Below, in pieces: positions 16,731 through 25,875 of a stretch of DNA of 64,000 nt. The notes below the pieces were generated by a model. It ran no database searches. It worked only from the letters and a program-made list of their open reading frames with translations, and was not told the DNA's origin. Position 1 is the stretch's first letter. Every line of letters begins with the position of its first letter. This DNA is from JACVRW01 sp963728155 (GTDB lineage: Bacteria; Actinomycetota; Thermoleophilia; Solirubrobacterales; Thermoleophilaceae), in the NCBI GenBank assembly GCA_963728155.1, contig CAVSJF010000006.1:372001-436000 (forward strand), written 5' to 3'. The position numbers and the translations under genes were made by a program.

Positions 16731-18251
16731 TCGTGCACCTCCTCCACAGCCTCGCGCAGCCGCTCGCTCTCGATCTCGTGGCCGGGGGTCACCGCGCCCG
16801 GCGCCTCCACGAGCACGAACGGCACGCGCCCGCCCTCGCTCTTCTTGTCGCGCGCGACCAGCGCCACCACCTCGTCGACGCCGGCCCCGGAGAAGGAGAG
16901 CGGCAGGCCACGCGCCGCCAGCAGGTCGGCCACCTCGGCCCTCAGGGCCTCACGATCGGACAGCCGCAGCGCGGCCAGCAGCCCGATGCCTACCGCCTCA
17001 CCGTGCCGATAGCGCCCATAACCGGTGGCGGCCTCGATCGCATGGCCCACCGTGTGGCCCAGGTTGAGAACCTGCCGGCGCCCGCCGTCGCGCTCGTCCT
17101 CCCTCACCACCCCGAGCTTGGTGCGCACGCAGCCCATGATCTCCCGCGCCCCGGGCGGCTGGCCCTGGCGCACTCGCGCCCACAGCGCCCCGCCCGCGAT
17201 CAGTGCGGTCTTGACCACCTCCGCATAGCCCGCCGCGGCCTCCTGCTCCGGCAGTGTGTCGAGAGCCGCGGGATCGCACAGCACGGCGGCGGGCTGGTGA
17301 TAGACGCCGGCGTAGTTCTTGCCCTCGGGGAGATCGACCCCGGTCTTCCCGCCGTAGGCCGAGTCGACCTGGGCCACGAGCGAGGTGGGCACCTGAACGT
17401 GGCGCACCCCGCGCTGGTAGAGCGCGGCGCACAGAGCCGGCGAGGTCGCCCACCACCCCGCCGCCGACCGCCACCACGAGGTCCGAGCGCTCGGCGCCGG
17501 CCTGGGCCAGCGAACGCAGCACCGCCTCGGCCTTGGTGAGCGTCTTGTGCTCCTCGCCCGCCGCCACCACGGTGCGGCTGTGGCCCTCGACCGGCTGGAG
17601 TGGCGCGACGTTCTCGTCGGTCACCACATGGCGCCGGCCGCTGAGCGGAGGGAAGAAGCCCGACTCGATCAGCCCGCGCCCGAGGAACACGGGATAGTCG
17701 CCCGACTGGGCGCCGGCCCAAACGAGGCGAGTGCCCGAGGGAGCCTCCCGAAGCGCGGCCAGGAAGGGCAGCGCGCGGCGCAGCGCGTCGCGGTCTCCGG
17801 GCGGCATCACGCCGTCGGCCACCGACTCGTAGAGGGCCACCCGGTCGCTGTGCAACTGCGCGAAGCGGGTCCGGTCGCGGGCCAGGGGCCGCCCGCCGCC
17901 CGAGGCCCGCCGCCAGGCGCTCTCGGGATCGACCTCCAGGTGCACAACGGTGTGGCGGCCGAGCGCCTCGCGGACGCGCTCGGACTGCACGGCGCCGCCG
18001 CCGAGCGCGATCACCGGAGCGTCGCCGCGGGCCAGCAGCTCGCAGACGATCTCCTCCTCGCGCTCGCGGAAGGCCTCCTCCCCCTGGCGGTCGAAGAAGC
18101 CCTCGATCGGCTCGCCCAGCGCGAGCTCGAGCTCGCGGTCGGAGTCGACCGCGCTCGCGCCCAGCTCGGCGGCCAGCGCACGTGCGCCGGTCGACTTGCC
18201 GGCGCCCATGAAGCCGACGAGGACGAGCGCGCCGTCTATGCCCGAGTCCAT
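16724..18251 (-). CDS. aroKB: Bifunctional shikimate kinase / 3-dehydroquinate synthase (AroK-AroB fusion, one frameshift)
   Basis: Two shikimate enzymes in one polypeptide of about 508 residues. Residues 1-165 are shikimate kinase (Walker A GFMGAGKST, DSDRELE, FREREEEIV, ALGGGAV). Residues about 170 onward are dehydroquinate synthase (VVTDENVAPL, AAGEEHKTL, VAVGGGVVGDLAG, PTSLVAQVDSAYGGKTGVDL, NLGHTVGHAIE). No stop or start separates them. One shift near 17433 is needed inside aroB, just after GDLAG, and the text resumes at CAALYQRG. Such fusions are known in some bacteria. The start overlaps the aroC 3' end by 16 nt. The frameshift is most likely a sequence error because this is a biosynthetic single-copy gene. 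Confidence 0.9.
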
Positions 18252-19400
18252 CCGATCCGCTCGGTGTAGGCGCTCAGCGCCGAGCGGACGTCGTCGATGT
18301 GGTCGCCGCCGAACTTCTCGCGGTAGCCCGCGGCCAGGACGAGGGCCACCATCGCCTCGCCCACCACCCCGGCGGCGGGGACCGTGCACGAGTCGGTGCG
18401 CTCGCGCAGGGCCTGCGCCGGCTCCTTGGTGGCCAGGTCGACGCTGCGCAGCGGCTTGGTGAGCGTGGGCAACGGCTTCATCGCGGCGCGCAGCACCAGC
18501 GGATCGCCAGTGGTCATGCCCCCCTCGAGGCCGCCCGCGCGGTTGGTCTCGCGAAAGAAGCCGCGCTCCTCGGAGAAGAAGATCTCGTCATGGGCCTGAG
18601 AGCCCGTCGCGCTCGGCGAGCTCGAAGCCGTCGCCGATGCCCACGCCCTTCATCGCCTGGATCGACATGACCGCGCCGGCCAGGCGGCCGTCGAGGCGCT
18701 CCTCCCAGGAGATGTGCGAGCCGATGCCGGGCACGAGGCCGAACGCGCGCACCTCGAACACCCCGCCGAGCGACTCGTTGGCCTTGCGTGCGCGGTCGAT
18801 CTCGGCCACCATCGCCGCGCTCGCCTCGGCGTCGAGGCAGCGCACGGGTGACTCGTCGACGCCCGCGAAGTCCTCCAGGCGCGGCTCGCCGCCCGGCGCG
18901 GCCACCCCGCCGATGCGCGTGACCCGGGACACGACCGTGGCTCCGAGCTCACGCAGAAAGGCCTTGGCCAGCGCTCCGGCGGCCACCCGGGCCGCGGTCT
19001 CCCGCGCCGATGCGCGCTCGAGCACGTTGCGAACGTCGCTGTGGCCGTACTTCATGGCGCCCGCCAAATCGGCGTGCCCCGGGCGCGGCAGATGGACCTC
19101 GGCAACCTCGGCGTCGACCGGCCACGGGCTCATCCGCTCCTCCCAGTTGCGGTAGTCGCGGTTGTCCACGCGCAGGCACACCGGGCTCCCGAGCGTGCGG
19201 CCGTGACGGACCCCCGCGGTCACCTCGGCGCGGTCCTTCTCGATCTTCATGCGTCCGCCGCGGCCATGGCCGAGCTGGCGGCGTGCGAGGTCGGTGTCGA
19301 TGTCCGCGGGGCTCAGCTCGAGCCCTGCCGGGAGCCCTTCGACGATCGTCGTCAGGCCAGGGCCGTGGGACTCACCGGCGGTTACGAAGCGCAGGGACAT
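18236..19400 (-). CDS. aroC: Chorismate synthase (one frameshift)
   Basis: Chorismate synthase makes chorismate from 5-enolpyruvylshikimate-3-phosphate using reduced FMN. It shows the N-terminal FVTAGESHGPGLTTIVEGLP, the block RQLGHGRGGRMKIEKD, RPGHADLAGAMKYGHSDVRN and SIQAMKGVGIGDGFELA. The C-terminal GLEGGMTTGDPLVLRAAMKP lies in another frame; the switch is at a ccc run at about 18603, where one extra base explains it. The corrected length is about 387 residues, typical of the family. It is the first aro gene of the operon aroC-aroKB-aroQ-pepP-tauE-like. Confidence 0.92.
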
Positions 19401-19429
19401 AGCGCCCCTACCCTACAAACGGCTCTGCC

Positions 19430-20814
19430 CTAGTTATCCGGAGTCGGCGGGACCCCGCTCGCCGGATACCCCGCGGGCGGCGCGTTGCCCACCGGCGGCG
19501 CCTGGTCGCCGTCGTAGTAGCCGAAGGGCACGCTGCGGTGGCAGCGCTCCGACTGGACCGGCTTGCAGGGATTGAACGGGTTCACGTAGGCCCAGATGTT
19601 CGGACCCGGCGCGGGCGGCCCGAACGCGTCGGCGAGGTAGTCCGCGGGACGGTGGACCTCGAAGGCGTTGGAGAGCCCGTCGTGGTCGTGATCGTCGGAC
19701 CCGTCCGGCACTCCGTCGCCGTCCATGTCGGGATCGGCCGCGGCGTCCAGGTTGCCGAGATCCTCGTTGTCGAGGAAGTCGAGCTCCGGGTACTTCGACT
19801 CCTTGGGCAGCCCATTGCCGTCGAAGGTCGCCGGCCACCAAGCCTCGGTGAAGCGCCCGTGCTGCTCGTCCCAGTTGCCCAGGCCGTCGGCGTCGGCGTC
19901 GCGCTCGTCGTCCCACAGGGTGCCGTCGTTGTCGATATCGAGCGCCCAGCGCGCGAGCGTGCCCGCGGGGGCCGCGGCCGGCGCGGGATCGATCGACTTC
20001 TGCAGGCCGTCGCTGTAGAGGAGCCCGCTCAGCGTCTGCGGCCGCCCCCCGCGCAGGGCGCCGTCCGCGGAGTAGCGGATCCAGAGCTTGTACTCCTCGG
20101 ATAGCCAGAGCCCGTCTCCGTCGTAGTCGACGTTGCCGTCGCTCGGGTCGAGCGCGTTGGGGTAGGGACGGCGCCCGGGGTAGGGCAGCGGCAGCGCGCG
20201 CGGGTAGTGGTTGAGGTCGAGCGAGGACTGGAACTCGTAGCCATCCTCCACCTTGTCGCCGTCGGTGTCGCGCAGGCAGGGATCGGTCTTGATCTGGATC
20301 TCGAAGCCGTTGGCCAGCAGGTCGCCGTCGTGGTCGGCGCTCGAGTCACACGAGGCAACCGAGCCGCCCCCGGGGCCGTCTCCGCCTCCCCCGCCGGTGA
20401 TCACCGGTGACAGCCGCCGGGTGGTGAACTTGCTGAACTTGCCCGCCAGCACGCGCAGCTTGAACCGGGTCGGCCGCGGGCTGCCGGCCCCGCCCGCCAG
20501 CAGGCGCCGCACCGAGCCGGGCACGGTCACGACGAGCTTGGTGGTGCTCGCACGGCGCGGCTTGGCGAACGCCGAACGACCGCCCGGCTCCCGGAAGATG
20601 ACGGTGTTGGCCGTGCGCTTACGCTTGAAGTGCCGTCCGCTGATGGTGAGCTTGGCGCCGACGCTGATGCGCATCGGCGCGACGCGGGTGATCTTTGGGG
20701 TGGGCCCGGTCTCCTTCTTCACGGGGCGGCGGCGGCGGCGAAGGAGGCGGGCGCGGCCACGAGCAGCCCCACGACGCAGAGTGCGAGCAGGAGAGTGGAG
20801 GCGAGACGGGGCAT
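19430..20814 (-). CDS. Secreted TIG-like / calcium-repeat (thrombospondin type 3-like) protein (one frameshift at signal peptide)
   Basis: An exported protein of about 460 residues. The ATG at 20814 opens a clear signal peptide (LASTLLLALCVVGLLVAAP), but the mature protein is in another frame; a one-base change in the gggg-cgg-repeat near 20723-20740 joins them. Next comes an Ig-like TIG domain (VAPMRISVGAKLTISGRHF). The remainder has repeated acidic motifs such as DHDGDLLANGFE, DTDGDKVEDGYE, DYDGDGL, DADADGLGNWDE and DMDGDGVPDG, which fit thrombospondin type 3/EF-hand-like calcium sites. It sits directly downstream of the pilus genes. A cell-surface or adhesin-like role is inference. Confidence 0.75.
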
Positions 20815-20824
20815 GCCTGGCCGT

Positions 20825-21767
20825 TTATCGACGGCCCGGGGCGCGCTTTGAGTTATCGGACCTGGTGCTGGACACGCTCACGAGGTCGGAGATGAGCGGC
20901 GAGCGCAAGCGCCGGCGGGCGCCGGATGCGCTCAGCGCCGCCTTGGGCCGCGCCTCGTCCGGCTCGACCAGCTCCACCCGGCGGATCTGGTCGATCCTCA
21001 GCCGGTAGGTGTCGCCGTCCTCGTTGGTGAACATGTGCTCGGAGCCGGCCCCGAGATACAGGAGGCCGCACTCGGCGTTGTTCGGCTCACAGCGGCCCTC
21101 GCCGGCCGTCTCGAGCTTCGAGTCGACCAGGAACACCGCGTTGCCCGCCTCGGAAGACACCCCCAGGAACAGCAGCAGCGGGGAGGCGGCGCTCGGCAGC
21201 ATGTCGAGCCGCTCCATGCCCTTGATCTTGCGCGTGCGCCCGTTGCTCCTGAACGTCACGTCGAGCACATAGGTGTACTCGGTGGTCTCGGTGGTGGGGC
21301 CGTCGCCCTCGTCCGGTCTCGCCGCCCGTATCGCCGCCGGTGTCTCCGCCTCCGGAGCCGGTCTCGCCGCTGCCGGTGTCGCCGGAGCCGAGGCCCGTGC
21401 CGCCCTCGACGACCTCCTCGCTGAGCGTGACCTCGTCGTCCACCGCCACGCCTCCATCGAGCTCGTCCTGCGCCTCGTCCACGACCCGCTGCGGCGGGCG
21501 GAACGGATCCTCGGGCACGAAGGCGTCGAGCGAGGACCCGTTCTGGGCCAGCGTCTCCTCGAGCTTGACGCTCGCCAGCCCCTTGAGCTCCTTGGACTCG
21601 GGCGCAGGGCGCGGAGTGGCCGCCACCGGCTGCGCGGGCGGCGGCTCCTCGGGGGCCTTCTTGAGCACCAGGGGGACCGCCACCAGGGCCGCCAGCAGCA
21701 GCGCGGCCACCGGCCAGAGCCGCTTCTCGCGCAGGTCCGCCCACACGTTGTCGATCAAGTTCTTCAT
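20825..21767 (-). CDS. Pilus-locus inner-membrane protein in PilP position (one frameshift)
   Basis: A protein of about 313 residues with a short cytoplasmic start, one membrane segment (LWPVAALLLAALVAVPLVL), a Pro/Ala-rich periplasmic linker containing EDPFRPPQR and a Gly/Thr-rich stretch, and a compact C-terminal domain (YTYVLDVTFRSNGRTRKIKG, then FLGVSSEAGNAVFLVDSKLE). The frames join near 21318 in a glycine-repeat region. It follows pilO and occupies the place of pilP, but I cannot show homology to PilP. Its ATG at 21767 lies in the same frame as pilO as sequenced (see the pilO entry). A role in aligning the pilus complex is inferred from position. Confidence 0.65.
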
Positions 21768-22655
21768 GGGGTGGCCGTCGCCGCCGGCGCTATTGCGGGT
21801 CGGCGCGGTGCCCGCCGGAGGCGCGGCGCCCGCCGGGGTCGTGGTGGTGGGCGCCGGGCCGGAAGGACTGGCTCCCGCCGTGGCGCCCTGCGCCTGCGGG
21901 GAGAGATAGATCGTCGCTTTGATCTCCGCTCTGATCTTCGGGAAGAGCTCGGGGTCGCTGGTCCAGCGCACCCCTTCGATGGTCAGCAGGCGGCCGCTCA
22001 CGACGACGTCGCTCTCCGCCACCTCCACGAAGCGCTTCACGCGGTGGAAGAAGTCGGCCAGGTTGAAGAAGTTGCCGGTGAACTCGAGCTCGAGCGGGAC
22101 GGTCTCCAGCCCGGGCGGTGCGGCCGCCGTGGTGGTGTCGGTGGCCCCGGCTTGCTCGTTGGCGGTCTGGGCCGTGTCGTTGGCCGCCTCCACGGCGCCA
22201 CCCGGTGCGCTCTGAGTCTGCTCACCACCTGCCGCCGCGGGCGTGGCGGGGTCGACGGGCGGCGTCGTGCCCGGCGGGACCGCGCTGGTGCCGGTGGGCG
22301 CGGTGGCGGCCGAGTCCAGGCGCTCGCCCGTCTTGATCTTGGTGAAGGTGATGCCCGTGCCCGCCGCCGCGGCGTCGAGCTGAACTATCAGGCTGGGCAT
22401 GTCGACCGACGCCGGGATGGCCTTGCCGAGGCGCACGACCTGCGTGTAGTCGGCCGAGAAGTCCTGCTCGGCACCCTTGGTGGCGTTGAGCTGCTGCTGC
22501 GCCGTGTCGCGGCGGTCCTGCTGCCGGGCCACTTCCTCGGCGGCCCTGGAGGCCTCCTGGCGCTGCGGGGACAGGAGCAGGAACCAGTAGCCGAAGATCA
22601 CGAGGACCGGGACCAGGAAGATCAGGACCTTGCGGTCGCGGTCGGTGAGGGTCAC
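21764..22655 (-). CDS. pilO: Type IV pilus assembly protein PilO-like
   Basis: An inner-membrane protein of about 296 residues. One N-terminal membrane segment (VLIFLVPVLVIFGYWFLLLS) is followed by a coiled coil (EASRAAEEVARQQDRRDTAQ) and a periplasmic domain containing PLELEFTGNFFNLADFFHRV, the usual PilO core. A long Ala/Pro/Thr-rich insert and tail are present. GTG at 22655 is the start, in a GTGA overlap with pilN. As sequenced there is no stop before the next gene's ATG; a one-base shift near 21780 would create a TGA in an ATGA overlap with that gene, so the end given is inferred. PilO pairs with PilN in the alignment complex. Confidence 0.8.
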
Positions 22656-23341
22656 GATCCGCCGCCCAGCGACGCGGGAACCCCGGTGGAGCCGCGGGGC
22701 GCCTCGCGCGGCGGCCCGGTTGGGCTGAAGGTCACACTCACGTCGAACTTGTAGAGGGCGCCGCAATTGTCGACCGTCGCCTCGCCCCCGCCCGGCTCCT
22801 GGGTGGACTCCTTGAGCTTCACGTCCTCCACGCGGTGCAGTTGGCGAAGGCGGACCATGATCTGAGCCACGTCACCCTGATCGGGCGTGCAGCCGACGAA
22901 GCTCGCGTAGGGGCCGGTGGGAATCGCGTCGGCGCCGACCGGTGCCGCGGCCGTGGCGTTCGGGTCGCCGCTGACCGAGGCGTCGGTGGCCTGGAGCCAG
23001 CTGCCCTCCGGCATCACGTGAGACACCTCGCGCATCAGCCGTTCCCAGTCGAATCGCGTATGCGCGACGCCGGCCACGGAGGCCAGCCGCTGCTGGGCGA
23101 TGTCGGCGAAGCTCGTGTAGCCCGCCTGCGCGGCGGCTTGGGCTTCCAGGCGGTCGGCCTCGGCGCCCGCGGCCGCGGCCTCGCTCGTGCGCTCGGTGAT
23201 CGTGTTGGAGGTGAGCACGTAGGCGGCCGACATCAGGAGCAGCAGGGCGAGCACCCCGCAGACGACGTACGCGGCCTTGCCCGTTCCATCGCCCGCCGGA
23301 CGCCGCCGCGCCTCCTGGGGCAGGAGGTTTACGGCCTTCAC
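22652..23341 (-). CDS. pilN: Type IV pilus assembly protein PilN-like
   Basis: A 229-residue bitopic protein with the cytoplasmic PilN signature KAVNLLPQEA at the N-terminus (the part that binds PilM), one membrane segment (AAYVVCGVLALLLLMSAAYV), a coiled coil and a periplasmic ferredoxin-like region. GTG at 23341 is used, in a GTGA overlap with pilM; this start places the NLLPQ motif at residues 4-8 as in the family. The stop overlaps the GTG of pilO in the same way, so pilM, pilN and pilO are translationally coupled. Confidence 0.87.
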   Translation of the reverse strand: MKAVNLLPQEARRRPAGDGTGKAAYVVCGVLALLLLMSAAYVLTSNTITERTSEAAAAGAEADRLEAQAAAQAGYTSFADIAQQRLASVAGVAHTRFDWERLMREVSHVMPEGSWLQATDASVSGDPNATAAAPVGADAIPTGPYASFVGCTPDQGDVAQIMVRLRQLHRVEDVKLKESTQEPGGGEATVDNCGALYKFDVSVTFSPTGPPREAPRGSTGVPASLGGGS

Positions 23342-24267
23342 GCTCGCGCTCCGAGCGAGAGTCCGGCCGCGACGGTGTAGCGGTGCGGATCCTCGCCGGG
23401 CCCCAGGCCCGACGAGTCGATCTGGCCGAGCGGCGCGGCCGCCTCGACGGGCATGCCCACGTGCAGGCCCAGGTCCTCCACCAAGCCGGCGTCGGCCGAG
23501 CCTGGGCCGGAGAGCACCACCGCGCCTACCGGCCGCGCCTGGGGCTGGGTCATGTAGTAGTCGATCGACAGCCGGACCTCGTCGGCGAGCCGCGAGCCGG
23601 CGTCCTCGTCGTCCCACACCGCCGAGAGCGGACGGGTGAAGAAGCAGGATGACCCGACCGCGATGGCCAGGTTGGTCACGCCACCCAGGTGGCAGAACAC
23701 GGTGGCGCCGTCGTGGGCGTCGGGTCCGCTCCCCGCCAGGGCGCGTACGAGCGCGAAGGCGTCGAGGTCGATGCCCTCGGCCTTCAGGCCCGCGCCCTTC
23801 AGGGCCTCCACCAGGGTCTCCACCATCTTGAGCCGGGCCGCCACCAGCACCACCTGCATGCGGGGCGTGCCGTCGGGGGCGTCGGCGTAGCCGGCGATCT
23901 GGTGATCGAGCACCGCCTCGTTGATCGGCATCGCGATGGCCTCCGACGCCTGGAAGCGGACCGCCTGGTCGCGCTGCTTGTCGTCTTCGATGCGCGGCAG
24001 CTCGACCACGCGCACGACGATCTGCTGGTTGGCCACGCCGATGCGCACGTTCTTTGGGAGCCCGGCCGCGGCGGCGAACTGCTTTATCTGCTGGCCGAGC
24101 GCGGCGGGGTCGCTCACCTCGCCGTCGCGAACGAGGCCATCGGGGAGATCGAGGCTCGCGCCGCGCACCACCCGGCCGTTCTCGACCTGGGCGGCGGCGA
24201 GGTAGCGCCCGTCGATGTCGAGGCCGACGGTGCCGCGCTCTGAGGACTTTCGGAGGGAGAACGCCAT
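23338..24267 (-). CDS. pilM: Type IV pilus assembly protein PilM (actin-like ATPase fold)
   Basis: A 309-residue cytoplasmic protein of the PilM/FtsA-like fold. It shows an N-terminal phosphate-1 loop (VGLDIDGRYLAAAQVENG), RIGVANQQIVVRVVELPRI, the central LKAEGIDLDAFALVRAL and the phosphate-2-like HLGGVTNLAIAVGSS. PilM binds the PilN N-terminus and links the ring to the motor ATPases. It is the first gene of the overlapping pilM-pilN-pilO unit and lies 70 nt downstream of pilD. Confidence 0.92.
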   Translation of the reverse strand: MAFSLRKSSERGTVGLDIDGRYLAAAQVENGRVVRGASLDLPDGLVRDGEVSDPAALGQQIKQFAAAAGLPKNVRIGVANQQIVVRVVELPRIEDDKQRDQAVRFQASEAIAMPINEAVLDHQIAGYADAPDGTPRMQVVLVAARLKMVETLVEALKGAGLKAEGIDLDAFALVRALAGSGPDAHDGATVFCHLGGVTNLAIAVGSSCFFTRPLSAVWDDEDAGSRLADEVRLSIDYYMTQPQARPVGAVVLSGPGSADAGLVEDLGLHVGMPVEAAAPLGQIDSSGLGPGEDPHRYTVAAGLSLGARA

Positions 24268-24337
24268 AGGAAGTCCCCCCGTTATCGGCGTGCCCTGCGG
24301 CGGACTTAGCCGCCGGGCCGGGGATCGGACGCGCGTA

Positions 24338-25100
24338 CTAGGACAGGAAGTTGTCCTCGTAGAACGCGATCAGCTCGGGCCCGGCCAACAGTCCGGCCAC
24401 CCCGCCCAGGGCCAGGAAAACACCGAACGGGATCGCCTTCTTGCGCGCCTGCGGGCCCTCGCGGGCGATGATCACCAGCCCGGCGACGCTGCCGCTCAGG
24501 AAGGCGATCAGCATCGCGGGCACGATGGCCGTCCCCAGGTAGAGGCCCATCGCACCGGCCAGCTTCACGTCGCCCATACCCATGCCGCGCGGGTACGCGA
24601 GCAGCGCCACGAAGAGAAACAGGAAGCCGCCGGCGCCCGCGATCATGTGCTCGACCAGGTCCTCGCGGTCCACGAGCAGCGTGGCCGCGAGGCCCCAGGC
24701 CGCCATCGGGTAGACGATCTTGTTGGGCAGCAGCTTGTGGTCGTAGTCGATGCCCGCCAGGGCGATCAGGCAGGCGACGAAGGGCAGCTCGAGCGCGAGG
24801 CCGGCGTCGACGCCGCGCACAGCCACCACCGCGGCGAAGGCCAGGGCGGTGACCAGCTCGACCAGCGGATAGCGAGGCGAGATCGGCGCGGCGCAGTGCC
24901 GGCAGCGCCCGCGCAGCAACACCCAGGAGACCACCGGCAGGTTGTCGTAGGGCGCTATCGGGCGCTCGCAGGAGGGGCATCGCGATCCCGGCGACGACGA
25001 TCGACTCCCCGCGCGGCAGCCGCCAGATCACAACGTTGAGAAAGCTGCCGATCAGCCCGCCCAGGATGCCGGCGGCGACGATCTCGAAGAGGGCGGGCAT
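24338..25100 (-). CDS. pilD: Prepilin peptidase (A24 family, one frameshift)
   Basis: The membrane aspartic peptidase that cleaves the leader of type IV prepilins and N-methylates the new end. The N-terminal domain begins EIVAAGILGGLIGSFLNVVI followed by WRLPRGESI. The paired cysteine motif CPSC...CRHC is intact in the corrected frame. The two catalytic aspartates are in GIDYDHKLLPN and GMGMGDVKL. The frame changes near 24987, between RGESIV and SRCPSC. The length of about 253 residues and the multiple membrane segments are normal. Its target is presumably the pilin encoded just upstream. Confidence 0.9.
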
Positions 25101-25140
25101 GGTGGGCGGAAGCTAGAGCGCGGGCGGTCGCGGAACGGAC

Positions 25141-25166
25141 AAGGGCGGGTCCGAGGACCCGCCCTT
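25141..25166 (-). terminator. Hairpin after pilA
   Basis: An almost perfect inverted repeat: AAGGGCGGGTC, a 4-nt loop, GACCCGCCCTT. It begins 32 nt after the pilA stop codon and 40 nt before the pilD start. A strong stem of 11 bp without a long U-run fits a terminator or 3' stabiliser and would make the pilin message largely monocistronic. Confidence 0.7.
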
Positions 25167-25197
25167 TGTCGCGGATTCGATGGATCAGGCCGCCGGG

Positions 25198-25632
25198 TTA
25201 CCAGTCACCCGAGGCCGGGCAGGCGCCGTCGCCCTTCTTGTCGCACGTCCTGGTGACCGTGCCGTCCGCCGCCTTGGCGATGGTGAACTTGCCGTCCGAC
25301 TGCGAGTGGGCGACGATCGAGTAGGTATCGCCGGTCCCGCTCACCACGGACTTGCCCTTGCCGGCGCCCAGCGGGATGCCGCTCTGGGTCACGTCGTCCG
25401 ATGCCGCCGCGCCGGTGTAGGTCTGCTCGGTGGCGTAGAAGCCCTCGACGTGCGAGACGAGGTTACGCGCCTGCGACTTGGCGTCGGCGTCCTGGCCCTT
25501 CGAGCGCTGGCTGAGGAACGCCGGAAGGGCGATCGCAGCCAGGATCCCGATGATCAGGATCACGACGAGGAGCTCGATCAGGGTGAAGCCCTTCTCGTCG
25601 GAATGAATACGTTCGTGGAACTTCCGCAGCAT
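25198..25632 (-). CDS. pilA: Type IV major pilin-like protein
   Basis: A 144-residue type IVa prepilin. The leader ends in KGFTLIELLVVILIIGILAA: cleavage is expected between Gly and Phe, with Glu at mature position 5. The hydrophobic helix is followed by SQRSKGQDADAKSQARN and a short globular domain with a C-terminal disulphide candidate (CDKKGDGAC). ATG at 25632 follows a strong AGGAGG ribosome site. The gene has its own long leader containing a c-di-GMP-I riboswitch and is followed by a hairpin, consistent with separate, signal-controlled expression. Confidence 0.95.
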   Translation of the reverse strand: MLRKFHERIHSDEKGFTLIELLVVILIIGILAAIALPAFLSQRSKGQDADAKSQARNLVSHVEGFYATEQTYTGAAASDDVTQSGIPLGAGKGKSVVSGTGDTYSIVAHSQSDGKFTIAKAADGTVTRTCDKKGDGACPASGDW

Positions 25633-25700
25633 GTGTCCCCTCCTTTGAGGTGACTTTGGTCTGGTGGGTGCCAGTCGCCGCGGCGAGCCTCCTGAACGTC

Positions 25701-25785
25701 CGGTGGCAGCTCGGCCGGCTCCTTCCTGGAGCCCCGGAGCTTTGCGTCCCCACCTCGCGGTGGGTTTGCCGTTACACCGTGCTTC
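25701..25785 (-). ncRNA. c-di-GMP-I (GEMM-I) riboswitch aptamer in the pilA leader
   Basis: Read on the minus strand, the leader contains the two hallmark blocks of the GEMM-I aptamer, GGCAAACC (25763-25770) and GACGCAAAGC (25739-25748). They are separated by the stem CCCACC-GCGA-GGTGGG, whose GNRA loop is the expected tetraloop. A second stem, GGCTCC...GGAGCC, follows as P3, and CGGTG/CACCG closes P1 (25775-25779 with 25701-25705). I believe the first G of GGCAAACC is the position that selects c-di-GMP over cGAMP. The expression platform lies between 25700 and the pilA start; a weak CCTC-AAAG-GAGG hairpin there could mask the ribosome site. Confidence 0.9.
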
Positions 25786-25835
25786 TGGCCTCGATCCGGG
25801 TATCGGCCCTGCCCGCCCGATCCTTAGTCGTGCGC

Positions 25836-25855
25836 GACGCACCTGGCCGTGCGTC
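25836..25855 (-). terminator. Hairpin between the spermidine-synthase-like gene and the pilA leader
   Basis: A perfect 7-bp stem, GACGCAC-N6-GTGCGTC, about 20 nt after the stop of the fused membrane/spermidine-synthase gene and upstream of the riboswitch. No U-run follows. It may end transcription before the pilA promoter. Confidence 0.45.
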
Positions 25856-25875
25856 CATCGTCCGGCCAGCTCGCG

